The translations under genes and the position numbers were made by a program. A model generated the notes under the pieces. That model searched no databases and had not been told where the DNA came from. It worked only from the letters and a program-made list of their open reading frames with translations. A stretch of 64,000 nucleotides of DNA from contig NZ_JACGFN010000002.1 in NCBI RefSeq assembly GCF_016950255.1, positions 496,001 through 560,000 on the forward strand, read 5' to 3'. Of this stretch, positions 29,490 to 39,896 are shown piece after piece. This DNA is from Pectobacterium brasiliense (GTDB lineage: Bacteria > Pseudomonadota > Gammaproteobacteria > Enterobacterales > Enterobacteriaceae). Numbering within the stretch: the stretch's first letter is position 1; each line of letters begins with the position of its first letter.

Positions 29490-30408
29490 GCTTTCTCGCC
29501 TCCAGCGCCTGATTCAATACGCGGCAGAAGCGCATCGCCGAGAGCGTTCCGCCGTATAACCAAACGGCAGGCACACGTTGCAAACGCTGGTTACGCACAA
29601 ACGGCATGGCCTGCCAGAGCGGGTTGTTATCAAGCTGTGCGCTGATGGCGCTATCGCCATGCTCGAAGCAGAGTACGTTGGCATCGCCAACGTCTGCCAG
29701 ACTCTCAATGCCCACAATGGTACTGCCCCAAAAGCTGGTTTCACCACGCCAGGCATTTTCTATCCCGACATGATCCATCACTTCCTGAAAAAGGCTGTTC
29801 TTGCCAATCACCAGCACATGGCGGCTGTCGACCAGCGTAATGAGCAACAGCGGCCGCTGGTTGTAAGGCTGGAGTGTGATTTTTTCCTGCTGGAGAAACT
29901 GCGCCAGCTCCGTCAGATGCTGCTCGCCAGCCGCTTTCATATTGAGCGCATCGGCCAGTTTCATGACCGAGGTCTGTGCCGACGTCAGCGGTTTTCCCTG
30001 TTCGTTGCTGAAGCCAAAGCCCAGCAGCGGAGAAATACGAGACATTTTTGCGACTGAAGGGCCGTAACCTTCAGAGTAAAGGATCAGCGAGGGGCGAATC
30101 TGCGTCAGCAATTCCAGATTAGGCTCGGTACGCAGCCCCACATCAATTACCGATTCAGGCAGCGCGGGCTCTTTCACCCACAGGTTGTAGTTATGCTTAT
30201 CTGCAATCGCGAAGGGCGTGATGCCCAACGCCAGAAGCAGTTCAACAGGCAACCACTCCAGCGCCACAATGCGGTTTAAATCGGGAAATGTGGCAGTCGC
30301 TCCCCTGCTCGCCGCCGAATAAACCAGCGGTGACAACAGCAGCGCCGTCAGCAAACGACGGCGTAGCGGATCGGGAGAGGATGGAGAAGAAAAAAATTCA
30401 GGCATCAT
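29482..30408 (-). CDS. fhuD: Ferric hydroxamate-binding periplasmic protein
   Basis: Periplasmic binding protein for ferrichrome, coprogen and similar hydroxamates. The N-terminus has two arginines before a hydrophobic stretch (RRRLLTALLLSPLVYSAASRG), which suggests a twin-arginine-like signal. NRIVALEWLPVELLLALGITP and GLRTEPNLELL are FhuD features. The frame runs back to 30453 inside fhuC; the ATG pair at 30408/30405 is preferred because it starts just before the signal region. About 308 aa against 296 in E. coli. Confidence 0.9.
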   Translation of the reverse strand: MMPEFFSSPSSPDPLRRRLLTALLLSPLVYSAASRGATATFPDLNRIVALEWLPVELLLALGITPFAIADKHNYNLWVKEPALPESVIDVGLRTEPNLELLTQIRPSLILYSEGYGPSVAKMSRISPLLGFGFSNEQGKPLTSAQTSVMKLADALNMKAAGEQHLTELAQFLQQEKITLQPYNQRPLLLITLVDSRHVLVIGKNSLFQEVMDHVGIENAWRGETSFWGSTIVGIESLADVGDANVLCFEHGDSAISAQLDNNPLWQAMPFVRNQRLQRVPAVWLYGGTLSAMRFCRVLNQALEARKHA

Positions 30409-30424
30409 GAGCAGGAAAACCGAG

Positions 30425-31222
30425 TTAACAAACGAAGCTGACCGGCGCGCCACCCGCCGGATGAGGCAGAATGCCCATGGGAATGCCGTAGATATTTTCC
30501 AGCACGTCCCCTTGCATCAGCGCGACAGGCTCACCCTGCGCAATCATTTTGCCGCCGCGTAACGCCACCAGATGATCGCAGTAGCGCGCAGCCATGTTGA
30601 TATCATGCAACACCGCAATGACGGTGATGCCGCGCTCGCGACTCATGCGCTGAATCAGCGCCAGAACCTCAACCTGATGCGCAATGTCCAACGCGGAGGT
30701 CGGTTCATCCAACAGCAGGCAGCGGCTATCCTGCGCCACCGTCATCGCCAGCCAGGCTCGCTGCCGTTCACCGCCGGACAGGCTATCTACCAGACGATTA
30801 GCGAATGGTTTCAGCCCCACCAGCGTGATGGCTTCTTCGACCTTTTCCCGATCGGCGCTACCGAAACGGCCTAATGCGCCATGCCAAGGGTAACGCCCTA
30901 CGGCAACCAGCTCACGCACGGTCATCCCTTCGGCAGCGGGAAGCTGCTGCGGTAAATAGGCCACCTGACGGGCGAACAATTTGCTGTCCCAGCTTCCGAT
31001 AGCCTGTTCGCCCAACAGTGCAGTACCACCGCTAGCAGGCTGATGGCGTCCCAGAATTTTCAACAACGTCGATTTACCCGAGCCGTTGTGTCCAATCAGA
31101 CCACAGACTTTCCCGACGGGGAACGTGATAGATAGAGGGTGTAGCAGCGTGCGTCCGGCGACGGAAAAGCTGACGTCGTCCAGTCTGAAAGTGGTATCAG
31201 GCAGTACAGTTTGATTTTGCAT
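30425..31222 (-). CDS. fhuC: Ferric hydroxamate ABC transporter ATP-binding protein
   Basis: 265-aa ATPase of the FhuCDB importer. Walker A GHNGSGKST, Q-loop AYLPQQLP, signature LSGGERQRAW, Walker B CLLLDEPTSALD, H-loop AVLHDINMAARY. First gene of fhuCDB. A Fur-like box lies 77-100 bases upstream. In E. coli the outer-membrane receptor gene fhuA comes first; here it is missing and mrcB lies directly upstream. Confidence 0.95.
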   Translation of the reverse strand: MQNQTVLPDTTFRLDDVSFSVAGRTLLHPLSITFPVGKVCGLIGHNGSGKSTLLKILGRHQPASGGTALLGEQAIGSWDSKLFARQVAYLPQQLPAAEGMTVRELVAVGRYPWHGALGRFGSADREKVEEAITLVGLKPFANRLVDSLSGGERQRAWLAMTVAQDSRCLLLDEPTSALDIAHQVEVLALIQRMSRERGITVIAVLHDINMAARYCDHLVALRGGKMIAQGEPVALMQGDVLENIYGIPMGILPHPAGGAPVSFVC

Positions 31223-31298
31223 AGCGCTTTTGGTTTGTCATGTCACCGAAGGAAAGAGGTGAGCAGAATTCACTATTCCCGTAATCGTCAGTCTAAAA

Positions 31299-31323
31299 GA
31301 GAACGATAATGATTACGATAAAG
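31299..31323 (-). promoter_or_regulatory. Overlapping Fur-like boxes before fhuC
   Basis: Two overlapping 19-mers match the Fur consensus: GAGAACGATAATGATTACG (31299-31317, 14 of 19) and GATAATGATTACGATAAAG (31305-31323, 13 of 19), sharing a perfect GATAATGAT core. Confidence 0.6.
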
Positions 31324-31564
31324 GCAGCATGATAGGCGCAACAGAATACCAATCGCAAGACTTTTACCGGGCAGCGCCAGAGTGGCGTGAACAGAAAAGC
31401 GGTATCAGGCAGGATGTGGTGCAAGCTTTCGCCGCGTCCATGCGGCTCATCTTAAGCCTGCTATCTCCTCAGCATAATTTTTTACGCCGGATAACGACAA
31501 AACACGTGATGCCCCTGTCTTTGTCTATAAGAGACAATAGATTAACCGGGGCAGTGAGAAGAAT

Positions 31565-34042
31565 TTATTGACCAAACATTTGTTTGATCCAATCGGCGAC
31601 ACCTTCTCCGTTTTGCTGGTCCTGCTGCGTTGAAGGCTGTGGCTGGCTCGCCTGACACAACGCCTGCGGATTATCCGTCCAGACCGGCAGTACGCGTCCG
31701 GCGCTGCTGCCGTTGCAGATAAAGTTACCGCTGGCATCTACCGTCATGGTCGTAATGCCTTCCGGCGGCGTCAGCATTAACGGCAGCGGCGTTTGGTTTT
31801 CCAGATAGCGACGATAAATCGTCAGCGCACCGTTCGCCCCGGTCAACTTGGCCGGACCGTTGTTATCGCGCCCAACCCAGCTAATCGCCACTTCTTTACC
31901 GTCGATCCCCGCAAACCAGCTGTCACGTAAATCATTGGTAGTACCGGTTTTCGCCGCCAGATGATAATTCGGGAATTTCACCGCCAGCGAACGCGACGTA
32001 CCACGTTCGACAACCTGTTGCATGCCGTATAGCGTCAGATAAGCCGCCTGCGCTGGCACCGCGCGTTCCGCCTGCGGGAAGCTCTGATACAACACCGTAC
32101 CGTCTTCCGCAATCACTGAACGCAGCGAGGAAAGCGGTGCGCGGTTGCCACCGCTGGCGATCGTCTGGTATTCCTGCGCCACTTCCATCGGTGTCAGGCT
32201 GATCGCACCCAGCAGCATCGCCGGTACAGGCTGAATCACGTTTTCCGGGATCCCTAAACGCTTCAACGTTTCCGTAATCTGATTCAGCCCCACGGCCATA
32301 CCCAGATTGACGGTCGGCACGTTCAGCGAGTTAGCCAGCGCATCGACCAGCATGACGCGACCGCGGAACTCACGATCGTAGTTCTTCGGCTGCCACAGTT
32401 GCCCGTTAGACTGTTTGATCGACAGCGGTTCATCCGCCAGCCAGGTATTCAGACGATAGGTGTCCGGCTGGCTCAGCGCGGTCAGGTAGGTCGGCGGCTT
32501 CGCCAGCGACCCGACGGGACGACGCGCCTGTAACGCACGGTTAAACCCGGCGTACTGCGTTTGAGAACCACCAACCATCGCACGGACTTCGCCGCTGAAG
32601 CGATCGACAATCACCATCGCCGCTTCCAGATCGCTGACGTTACGCCCTGCACGCAGTGCCGGAACGCCGACTTCCACCGCTTTTTCCGCCGCATCCTGCG
32701 AGACCGGATCGAGCGTGGTAAAGATCTTCACGCCGGAGAGATCGTTAACCTTGTCGCCAAGCCGCTGTTGCAGTTCCTGACGCACCAGTTGCATAAACGC
32801 TGGCTGCGGACTGATGACACCGCCTTTCGGCTGTACGCCCAGCGGACGCGCACTCAGCATGTTGTACAGATCGGCATCAATAACCTGCTGATTCTGCAAC
32901 AGACGCAGCACCAGATTGCGTCGTTCCAATGTAATCTGTGGATTACGCCACGGGTTATACAGCGACGCCCCTTTCACCATCCCCACCAGCAGCGCCTGCT
33001 GATCGAGGCTCAGTTCATTCACCGGACGGCCAAAGTAATACAGGCTGGCAAGCGGGAAGCCGCGGATCTGATCGTTACCGCTCTGACCGAGATACACTTC
33101 GTTCAGATACAGCTCAAGGATACGATCCTTGCTGTAGCGATAATCCATGATCATCGCCATATAGGCTTCGTTAGCTTTACGCCACAGCGAACGTTCGTTA
33201 GTCAGGAACAGGTTCTTAACCAGCTGCTGCGTTAGCGTACTGCCGCCCTGAACCGCGCGCCCCGCCGTGATGTTCGCTAAGAACGCACGACCAATAGAGT
33301 ACAGACTGATGCCATCGTGTTCATAAAAGTGGCGGTCTTCGGTCGCGACCAGCGTATCAACCAGCAGATCGGGGAAACCGGCACGCGGCACAAACAAACG
33401 CTGTTCGCCATTAGGCGATTGCATCATGGTGATCAATTTCGGATCGAGGCGGAAAAAGCCGAAGTTACGCTGGTTGTCCAGATTCTGGATCTGCGACAGG
33501 CGATCGTTGGCAAACGTCAGACGTGCCTGAATCTGACCTTCTTTTCCATCGGGGAAATCAAACGGACGGCGCAGCATATCGATGCTGTTGCCACGCACGC
33601 TGAATTCACCCGGACGGGTAATGCGGCTCACCTGACGGTATTGCATGCCTTCCAGCAGACTGATCATCTCTTTCTGGCTGTAGGCCATGCCCGGCTCAAG
33701 GTTGACCATACGACCATAGACAGCGGCCGGCAACTGCCAGACTTTGCCTTCAATACGGCTACGGATCTGGCTGTCGAGGTACACACCATAGATCGCCATC
33801 GCCACGGCAAAGATCAGGAACAGCTTGATCGCCAGCCCCAGCCAGCGCCGTCTTCTCTGCGATTTACGCGTCATGGTGTCATCGCCGTCGTTATCATCAT
33901 CGTCATAGTCGTCCTGATAATCGTCATAATCTTCATCATCATAGTCGTCATCCCTGCGACGTCGTATGGCCTGTTTGCGTTCAGGTTTACGTTTTGGCGC
34001 TCTCCCTTTGCGTCCGATAGGTTCGCGGTCATCCCGAGACAT
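31565..34042 (-). CDS. mrcB: Bifunctional penicillin-binding protein 1b
   Basis: Peptidoglycan glycosyltransferase/transpeptidase. A cytoplasmic basic-acidic N-terminus is followed by one transmembrane helix (about residues 68-87, [22 protein letters not shown]), a UB2H domain, a GT51 domain with catalytic Glu in [14 protein letters not shown], and a transpeptidase domain with Ser in GSLAKP and KTGT. The ATG at 34042 follows GGAG; a GTG three codons earlier is too close to it. About 825 aa against 844 in E. coli. Residues 28-55 are an Asp/Tyr-rich tract coded by GAT/TAT-like repeats. Ends [12 protein letters not shown] as in the family. Confidence 0.96.
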   Translation of the reverse strand: MSRDDREPIGRKGRAPKRKPERKQAIRRRRDDDYDDEDYDDYQDDYDDDDNDGDDTMTRKSQRRRRWLGLAIKLFLIFAVAMAIYGVYLDSQIRSRIEGKVWQLPAAVYGRMVNLEPGMAYSQKEMISLLEGMQYRQVSRITRPGEFSVRGNSIDMLRRPFDFPDGKEGQIQARLTFANDRLSQIQNLDNQRNFGFFRLDPKLITMMQSPNGEQRLFVPRAGFPDLLVDTLVATEDRHFYEHDGISLYSIGRAFLANITAGRAVQGGSTLTQQLVKNLFLTNERSLWRKANEAYMAMIMDYRYSKDRILELYLNEVYLGQSGNDQIRGFPLASLYYFGRPVNELSLDQQALLVGMVKGASLYNPWRNPQITLERRNLVLRLLQNQQVIDADLYNMLSARPLGVQPKGGVISPQPAFMQLVRQELQQRLGDKVNDLSGVKIFTTLDPVSQDAAEKAVEVGVPALRAGRNVSDLEAAMVIVDRFSGEVRAMVGGSQTQYAGFNRALQARRPVGSLAKPPTYLTALSQPDTYRLNTWLADEPLSIKQSNGQLWQPKNYDREFRGRVMLVDALANSLNVPTVNLGMAVGLNQITETLKRLGIPENVIQPVPAMLLGAISLTPMEVAQEYQTIASGGNRAPLSSLRSVIAEDGTVLYQSFPQAERAVPAQAAYLTLYGMQQVVERGTSRSLAVKFPNYHLAAKTGTTNDLRDSWFAGIDGKEVAISWVGRDNNGPAKLTGANGALTIYRRYLENQTPLPLMLTPPEGITTMTVDASGNFICNGSSAGRVLPVWTDNPQALCQASQPQPSTQQDQQNGEGVADWIKQMFGQ

Positions 34043-34144
34043 TACAATCACTTCTCCGTCAGGTTGTTCACGGCTATCTGCTCTGCGCTCAAGCCGCCTA
34101 CTCTGTTTCCAGCCCCTTGTTTGGGAAAGCGGAAACGTCTGAAA

Positions 34145-36613
34145 TTAGTGGTTCTGATATTTCTTGGTACGTCTCGTCGGAGCCGTATTCGCCGGATCGT
34201 CCGGCCAGACATGCTTGGGGTAACGTCCCTTCATCTCTTTTTGCACCTCGCGGTACGTGCCTTGCCAGAATGCCGCTAAATCCCGCGTAATTTGTAGTGG
34301 ACGCTGTGCGGGTGATAAAAGTTCCAATACCAGCGCCACGCGCCCCTCTGCCAGCAGCGGGCTCTGCTGCTCACCGAACATCTCCTGCATCCGCACCGAC
34401 AGTACCGGAGGCTTATCGTCATAATAGGCGATAGGCAAGCGACTGCCGCCGGGTGCCGTGTAGTGCGTAGGCAGCGCGCTATCCAACCGCTGGCGCAGCG
34501 ACCAGTCCAGCAGCCGCAACAGCGCATCGCTCAAATTGATCTGGTGCAACGCCCGTAAATCACGCACGCCGACAAGTGACGGCTGTAGCCAGATGTCCAG
34601 CGTCGCCAGCAGCGCGTCATCATCCACTCGCGGCCAGTCAAGCTCTGGCAACCACTGGTGAGCGCACTGTAGCCGGGCACGTAACTGCAACGCCGTGGCG
34701 TCCCAGTTTAATGCATCAATCCCCTGCTCCCGAATCCAGGATAACAGCGCCTGCTGCAGTGCTTCATCGGAAGGCTTATTCAACGGGCGTGTTCGCAGGG
34801 TCAGGCAACCTATCTGGTCACGCTGGCTGGCGCGCAGAGTACCCTTTTCTTCGTCCCAGTGCACCACGTTATGTTCATTTATTAGTCCGGGTAGTCGCCG
34901 TTCCAGCCGCTCAATATCCAGCGGCAACGCCAGCAGGATCCGTGCCTCTGCGTTCTGATTGTTTTGTGCTGATCGGCCGTTTTGCAGCAGTGCTGGAGCC
35001 AGCAACCATTCGGTGCCTGATAACGCCTCATCAGCCGACATCATCGCGCCGCTGCCGTTAGCAAGCTGGTAGCGACCATCCTGACTGCGCCGCCGGGCGA
35101 TGCGGTCGGGAAAAGCCTGTGCCAGCAGCCAGTCGGCTTCCCCGCCGTCAATGCGCCCCGAGGCCGTCGATAAGCGGCGCGTCAGCTGTTTTGCCCGCCG
35201 TAGCCAGTGTGGCAATGGGCGATGCAGCCAGTCAGCCAGATTAATCGATCCGCTACGCGGCGGTTCTTCGAGGATCGCCGCCAGACATCCGGCGGTCGCC
35301 AACGCATCTGAACTTTGCTGTGACGCGGCATACAGCATCGTCGCCAGTCGGGCATCGCAGCCTAACGCGGCGATCTTCCGCCCCTCGGCGGTCAACCGAT
35401 CCTGTTCATCGGTAATACCAAGCTGACGCAGCAGTTGGCGTGCAGCATAAAGCGCAGGAGAGGGTGGCGTATCCAGCCAGATTAACTGCGCCACATCGGT
35501 ACAGCCCCACTGTAATAAATCCAGCCAGACGCTGCTTAAATCACTGTTCAGTATCTCGGCTTCGCTTTGCGCCGCCGCGCGTTCTGCCTGTTCACGCGAG
35601 CACAGATGCCAGCAAATACCGGGGCTCAAACGTCCAGCACGTCCGGCGCGCTGCACCATCGATGCCTGACTGATTCGCTGCGTCACCAGTCGAGTGACGC
35701 CGCTTTTCACATCAAAGCTGGCGACACGCTCAAGACCACTATCCATTACCAGCCGGATCCCTTCAATTGTCAGGCTGGTTTCAGCAATATTGGTGGCTAA
35801 CACCACCTTACGACGACCCGGCTCCGCGGGCAGAATCGCCTTTTGCTGCTCCGCCAGCGTCAAAGCACCATATAAAGGGCAGAGATCCGTCTCGCTCGAT
35901 ACGCTATTTTCCAGCAGCACCTGCACGCGGCGAATCTCCGCGACACCGGGCAAAAACAGCAGCAGCGAACCGTCTTCTTCACTGAGCAAACGCCGCACCT
36001 GCCGCGCAACACCCTCTTCCAAACGCTCCTGATTATTCAGCGGCGCATAACACCGCTCAACCGGATAGCTACGACCTTCGGAAACCACGCAGACGGCTTC
36101 CGGCAACAGCGCCGCCAGCCGCGCATTGTCGAGCGTCGCGGACATAATCAGCAGTTTTAAATCGTCACGCAGCCCTTGCTGCACATCAAGCAGCAGCGCC
36201 AATGCCAAATCAGCCTGCACGCTGCGCTCGTGAAATTCATCAAGGATGACTAGCGCCACGCCTTGCAGTTCCGCATCCTGTTGCAGCAAACGAGTCAGCA
36301 TCCCTTCGGTGACGACTTCCAGCTTCGTTGCATCACTCACGCGGCTTTCCGACCGCATGCGATAACCTATCGTCTGCCCCGGTTCCTCACCGAGCTGCTG
36401 CGCCAGCCGCCAGGCCACGCTCTTCGCCGCCAGACGACGCGGTTCCAGCATGATGATTCGCCCGTTCACATTGCCCTGTTGCAGCAATTGCAACGGCAGC
36501 CAGGTCGATTTCCCCGCCCCTGTTGGCGCATTAAGCAGCACCTGAGGCGCGGTATGTAGCGCCGTTATCACATCATCCAGCACAGCGCTGACGGGCGGTA
36601 AAATCACAGACAT
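34145..36613 (-). CDS. hrpB: ATP-dependent helicase HrpB
   Basis: 822-aa DExH-box helicase of unknown cellular role, similar in size to E. coli HrpB (809). Walker A NAPTGAGKST at about residues 28-37, DEFH-type motif II (ILDEFHERS), SAT in LLIMSATLDNARL, and QRAGRAGRLSPGICW in motif VI. The helicase-associated and HrpB-specific C-terminal regions follow. Divergent from thpR with 86 bases between them. Confidence 0.95.
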   Translation of the reverse strand: MSVILPPVSAVLDDVITALHTAPQVLLNAPTGAGKSTWLPLQLLQQGNVNGRIIMLEPRRLAAKSVAWRLAQQLGEEPGQTIGYRMRSESRVSDATKLEVVTEGMLTRLLQQDAELQGVALVILDEFHERSVQADLALALLLDVQQGLRDDLKLLIMSATLDNARLAALLPEAVCVVSEGRSYPVERCYAPLNNQERLEEGVARQVRRLLSEEDGSLLLFLPGVAEIRRVQVLLENSVSSETDLCPLYGALTLAEQQKAILPAEPGRRKVVLATNIAETSLTIEGIRLVMDSGLERVASFDVKSGVTRLVTQRISQASMVQRAGRAGRLSPGICWHLCSREQAERAAAQSEAEILNSDLSSVWLDLLQWGCTDVAQLIWLDTPPSPALYAARQLLRQLGITDEQDRLTAEGRKIAALGCDARLATMLYAASQQSSDALATAGCLAAILEEPPRSGSINLADWLHRPLPHWLRRAKQLTRRLSTASGRIDGGEADWLLAQAFPDRIARRRSQDGRYQLANGSGAMMSADEALSGTEWLLAPALLQNGRSAQNNQNAEARILLALPLDIERLERRLPGLINEHNVVHWDEEKGTLRASQRDQIGCLTLRTRPLNKPSDEALQQALLSWIREQGIDALNWDATALQLRARLQCAHQWLPELDWPRVDDDALLATLDIWLQPSLVGVRDLRALHQINLSDALLRLLDWSLRQRLDSALPTHYTAPGGSRLPIAYYDDKPPVLSVRMQEMFGEQQSPLLAEGRVALVLELLSPAQRPLQITRDLAAFWQGTYREVQKEMKGRYPKHVWPDDPANTAPTRRTKKYQNH

Positions 36614-36699
36614 CTCCGTATAAAGTTAACTTTCAGCGGCGAGCATTGTAGCATCTGGATGAATGTAGCATCTGATGGAATCAGAACAGAGAGATCGCC

Positions 36700-37230
36700 A
36701 TGTCAGCCACACGCCGCCTGTTTTTTGCCTTATCACTGCCGGAAACCACACAGCAAGAGATTCTCCGCTGGCGTGCCGAGCACTTCCCTCTGGAAGCCGG
36801 TCGTCCGGTTGCGGCGGCCAATCTTCATCTGACGCTCGCGTTTCTAGGCGATGTCAGCGAGCAAAAAGCGCAGGTCTTGCAGACATTGGCGAGCCGCATT
36901 CGTCAGCCCGCCTTTTCCCTTACGCTGAATGACGCTGGACACTGGCCACGCCCCGGCGTGGTCTGGCTGGGCTGCCGCCGTGCACCGCGCGGGCTGTTAC
37001 AGTTGGCGGAACTGCTGCGCTCTCAGGCGGCGCGCAACGGCTGTTATCAAACGGCATTGCCGTTTCACCCGCACATTACGCTATTGCGCGGCGCGACTCG
37101 CCCCGTTGCGATTCCCCCCGCTACCTTTAGCTGGCAGGTCGACATGACGCACTTTTCGCTTTACGAGTCACTTTTCGACAATGGCAAAACCCGCTATCAG
37201 CAGTTGGAAAGCTGGCCATTTATTAAATAA
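36700..37230 (+). CDS. thpR: RNA 2',3'-cyclic phosphodiesterase
   Basis: Member of the 2H phosphoesterase family (formerly LigT), which opens 2',3'-cyclic phosphates on RNA ends and can ligate tRNA halves in vitro. The two HxTx motifs are HLTL (His43) and HITL (His125), 176 aa. Followed 37 bases later by sfsA, and hrpB is divergent, as in E. coli. Confidence 0.93.
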   Translation: MSATRRLFFALSLPETTQQEILRWRAEHFPLEAGRPVAAANLHLTLAFLGDVSEQKAQVLQTLASRIRQPAFSLTLNDAGHWPRPGVVWLGCRRAPRGLLQLAELLRSQAARNGCYQTALPFHPHITLLRGATRPVAIPPATFSWQVDMTHFSLYESLFDNGKTRYQQLESWPFIK

Positions 37231-37267
37231 GTGAGCTGGCGGATAAAACGAACAAAACAGGATACGC

Positions 37268-37972
37268 ATGAACTATACCCCACGTTTACAACCTGCCCGG
37301 TTGATTAAACGTTACAAACGCTTTTTGGCCGATGTCGTGACCCCGGAAGGCGAGACGCTTACGCTGCACTGTGCCAATACCGGTGCGATGACGGGCTGTG
37401 CAACGCCCGGCGATACTGTCTGGTACTCCACATCGGATAACCCTAAACGCAAGTATGCCCAGAGCTGGGAACTGACTGAAACGCAGCAAAATCACTGGAT
37501 TTGTGTCAATACTCTGCGTGCCAACACATTATTGTACGAAGCCTTATTGGAGAATCGCATAGAAGAGCTGGCAGGCTACCCGGACGTAAAAACGGAAGTA
37601 AAATACGGTACGGAAAATAGCCGAGTCGACCTGCTTTTACAGGCGCCGGACAGGATTGACTGCTATATTGAGGTGAAATCCGTCACATTATTGCAACATG
37701 AATGTGGTTACTTTCCCGATGCGGTTACACTCAGAGGACAAAAGCATCTGCGTGAACTGCAACAGATGGTTTCCAATGGAAAACGCGCCGTCCTTTTTTT
37801 CGCCGTGCTCCATTCAGGCATACAGCAGGTTTCTCCCGCCAGGCATATTGATTCACGCTATGCGGAATTATTTACAGAAGCACAACGGGCAGGGGTTGAA
37901 ATTTTATGTTACGGCTCCACATTATGCCCTGACGGTATTACATTGACGCATAAACTACCGTTGTTGGGATGA
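37268..37972 (+). CDS. sfsA: Sugar fermentation stimulation protein A
   Basis: 234-aa SfsA family protein with an N-terminal OB-like part ([33 protein letters not shown]) and a C-terminal nuclease-like fold containing RVDLLL and YIEVKSVTL, the acidic/lysine pattern of PD-(D/E)XK enzymes. Reported as affecting maltose metabolism in E. coli; true activity uncertain. Upstream of dksA, the conserved enterobacterial order. Confidence 0.94.
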   Translation: MNYTPRLQPARLIKRYKRFLADVVTPEGETLTLHCANTGAMTGCATPGDTVWYSTSDNPKRKYAQSWELTETQQNHWICVNTLRANTLLYEALLENRIEELAGYPDVKTEVKYGTENSRVDLLLQAPDRIDCYIEVKSVTLLQHECGYFPDAVTLRGQKHLRELQQMVSNGKRAVLFFAVLHSGIQQVSPARHIDSRYAELFTEAQRAGVEILCYGSTLCPDGITLTHKLPLLG

Positions 37973-38240
37973 CGTACAAGCACTGCATAACACGCCGAAC
38001 GTACCACTAAAGGCGTAACATATTGTTTATTATTTAATGTAAGCAGGTTGTTCCTCACACTTTATCAGGCCGGTGTCAGGAAGCATTGCCAACCCCATCT
38101 TCATCTGCTATTTATAGCGGCCTGTTTTTTCCCCCCTTTGGGGGCCGATATACCCAGATAGCTGAAGTTATGGCCAACAACGCCGCAATTTCGCTACATA
38201 AAAGGGTATTATGCGTGTCGTGTTATGTAGGAGAAGCAAC

Positions 38241-38696
38241 ATGCAAGAAGGGCAAAACCGTAAGACATCTTCTCTGAGCATTCTCGCAATTGCCGGAGTA
38301 GAGCCGTACCAGGAGAAGCCGGGCGAAGAGTATATGAACGACGCTCAGTTGGCTCATTTCAAGCGTATTCTTGAAGCATGGCGCAACCAACTCATGGATG
38401 AAGTGGATCGAACTGTGTCGCACATGCGCGATGAAGCCGCTAATTTCCCGGATCCCGTGGATCGTGCCGCGCAGGAAGAAGAGTTCAGCCTCGAACTGCG
38501 TAACCGCGACCGTGAGCGCAAGCTGATCAAGAAAATTGCCAAAACCTTGGTGAAAATCGAAGAAGAGGATTTCGGATTCTGCGAATCCTGTGGCGTCGAG
38601 ATTGGCATCCGCCGTCTGGAAGCACGTCCGACCGCCGATCTGTGTATCGACTGCAAAACGTTGGCAGAGATACGCGAAAAGCAAATGGCAGGCTAA
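38241..38696 (+). CDS. dksA: RNA polymerase-binding transcription factor DksA
   Basis: 151-aa cofactor that, with ppGpp, reprograms rRNA, tRNA and amino-acid promoters. A coiled coil spans about residues 33-108, with the tip acidic pair in [15 protein letters not shown], followed by a four-cysteine zinc finger ([10 protein letters not shown] and LCIDCKTL). The ATG at 38241 with GGAGAAG ahead is used; an in-frame ATG at 38211 is too far upstream. The 268 bases before it contain a C5-TTT-G5 hairpin at 38132-38144 enclosed by CGGCC/GGCCG. The tRNA promoters in this window with GC-rich discriminators are expected targets. Confidence 0.97.
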   Translation: MQEGQNRKTSSLSILAIAGVEPYQEKPGEEYMNDAQLAHFKRILEAWRNQLMDEVDRTVSHMRDEAANFPDPVDRAAQEEEFSLELRNRDRERKLIKKIAKTLVKIEEEDFGFCESCGVEIGIRRLEARPTADLCIDCKTLAEIREKQMAG

Positions 38697-38711
38697 TCTT
38701 TCTGTCCAGAA

Positions 38712-38738
38712 TCGGCTCCTGCCCGTTGCGGGGGCCGA
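38712..38738 (+). terminator. Hairpin between dksA and gluQ
   Basis: TCGGCTCC (38712-38719) pairs with GGGGCCGA (38731-38738) including one G:U. It follows dksA by 16 bases but lacks a U-tract, so read-through into gluQ is likely. Confidence 0.4.
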
Positions 38739-38824
38739 CTCCAGGAACGCTACCGCTGATGAATGATGTTCATCACTCTATCTTCTGTCTGGATAAAACG
38801 CTGACGAGATAGCATCAACCTCTT

Positions 38825-39757
38825 ATGTCTGGAACAACTGGTTTCACCGAAACGCATCGTTACGTCGGGCGTTTTGCCCCCTCTCCTTCTGGTGACCTGC
38901 ATTTTGGCTCACTGATCGCCGCACTAGGTAGTTATCTGCAAGCGCGTTCCCAACAAGGGCGCTGGCTGGTACGCATTGAAGACATCGACCCGCCACGGGA
39001 AATTCCCGGCGCAGCCTCCCGTATCCTTGCACAATTAGAACATTACGGCCTGTATTGGGACGGCGAGGTGATGTACCAGTCACAGCGGCATACACGTTAC
39101 CGCGAGATCCTTCAGCAGCTTCGGCAGCAGGGAGTGAGCTACTATTGCACCTGTACGCGTAGCCGTATTCAGCAGCTAGGTGGACACTATGACGGTTATT
39201 GCCGGACGCGTAACCTGCCCTCCGATAACGCCGCGCTACGCCTGCGCCAGACAACGCCGGTATTTCACTTTCACGATAAATTGCGTGGCCAGCTGTATGC
39301 CGACACGGCACTCGCGCAGGAAGATTTTATTATCCACCGCCGCGATGGGCTATTTGCCTATAATTTGGCCGTCGTGATCGACGATAACGACCAAGGGATT
39401 ACGGAGATCGTGCGCGGAGCCGATCTGATCGAGCCGACAGTGCGACAAATTTCGCTCTATCAGCAGTTGGGCTACACGATCCCTACCTATGTTCATCTGC
39501 CGTTGGTGCTGAATACCGAGGGCAATAAGCTTTCCAAGCAGAATCATGCACCAGCGCTGCCGAATAGCGATCCACGTCCTGTGCTGCTGGCTGCACTGCA
39601 ATTCTTGAACCAACCGCTGCCGGAGAACGGTCAGGAGATGACGCTTTCTGCACTTCTGGCCTGGTCTGTCGCGCACTGGTCCCTTGATGTTGTTCCGTTA
39701 CAGGCGGCAATAAACCCGTCCGCGATCACATCGGCATTCTCAAAGGGGCATTGGTGA
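38825..39757 (+). CDS. gluQ: Glutamyl-Q tRNA(Asp) synthetase
   Basis: Truncated GluRS paralogue that attaches glutamate to queuosine at position 34 of tRNA-Asp. It keeps the class I HIGH-type motif ([13 protein letters not shown]), KLSKQNHA in place of KMSKS, and a zinc site with CTCTRSR and a later Cys in YDGYCRTRN. It lacks the anticodon-binding domain; 310 aa. Next to dksA as in E. coli, where the two are co-transcribed. Its substrate tRNA-Asp is also encoded twice in this window. Confidence 0.95.
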   Translation: MSGTTGFTETHRYVGRFAPSPSGDLHFGSLIAALGSYLQARSQQGRWLVRIEDIDPPREIPGAASRILAQLEHYGLYWDGEVMYQSQRHTRYREILQQLRQQGVSYYCTCTRSRIQQLGGHYDGYCRTRNLPSDNAALRLRQTTPVFHFHDKLRGQLYADTALAQEDFIIHRRDGLFAYNLAVVIDDNDQGITEIVRGADLIEPTVRQISLYQQLGYTIPTYVHLPLVLNTEGNKLSKQNHAPALPNSDPRPVLLAALQFLNQPLPENGQEMTLSALLAWSVAHWSLDVVPLQAAINPSAITSAFSKGHW

Positions 39758-39896
39758 GCTATGATTAGCCGCTATTTTTAGTGACGCACTCTCTTTGGCC
39801 GTCACATTTGCAGGCCGTCACTGGGTCGACGTCAAAAACGTTTCCCAGAAATTTTTTGCTGTGCCGTTGATTTATCCATCACTATCGAGGTGTATT

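Noticed and set aside
33317..34279. 320-aa plus-strand frame opposite mrcB
   Set aside because: Complementary shadow of the mrcB gene, created by its low-complexity tail; no start signals or family resemblance.
38132..38144. C5-TTT-G5 hairpin before dksA as a terminator or riboswitch
   Set aside because: No U-tract and no recognisable aptamer; it may shape the leader but I cannot support a function.
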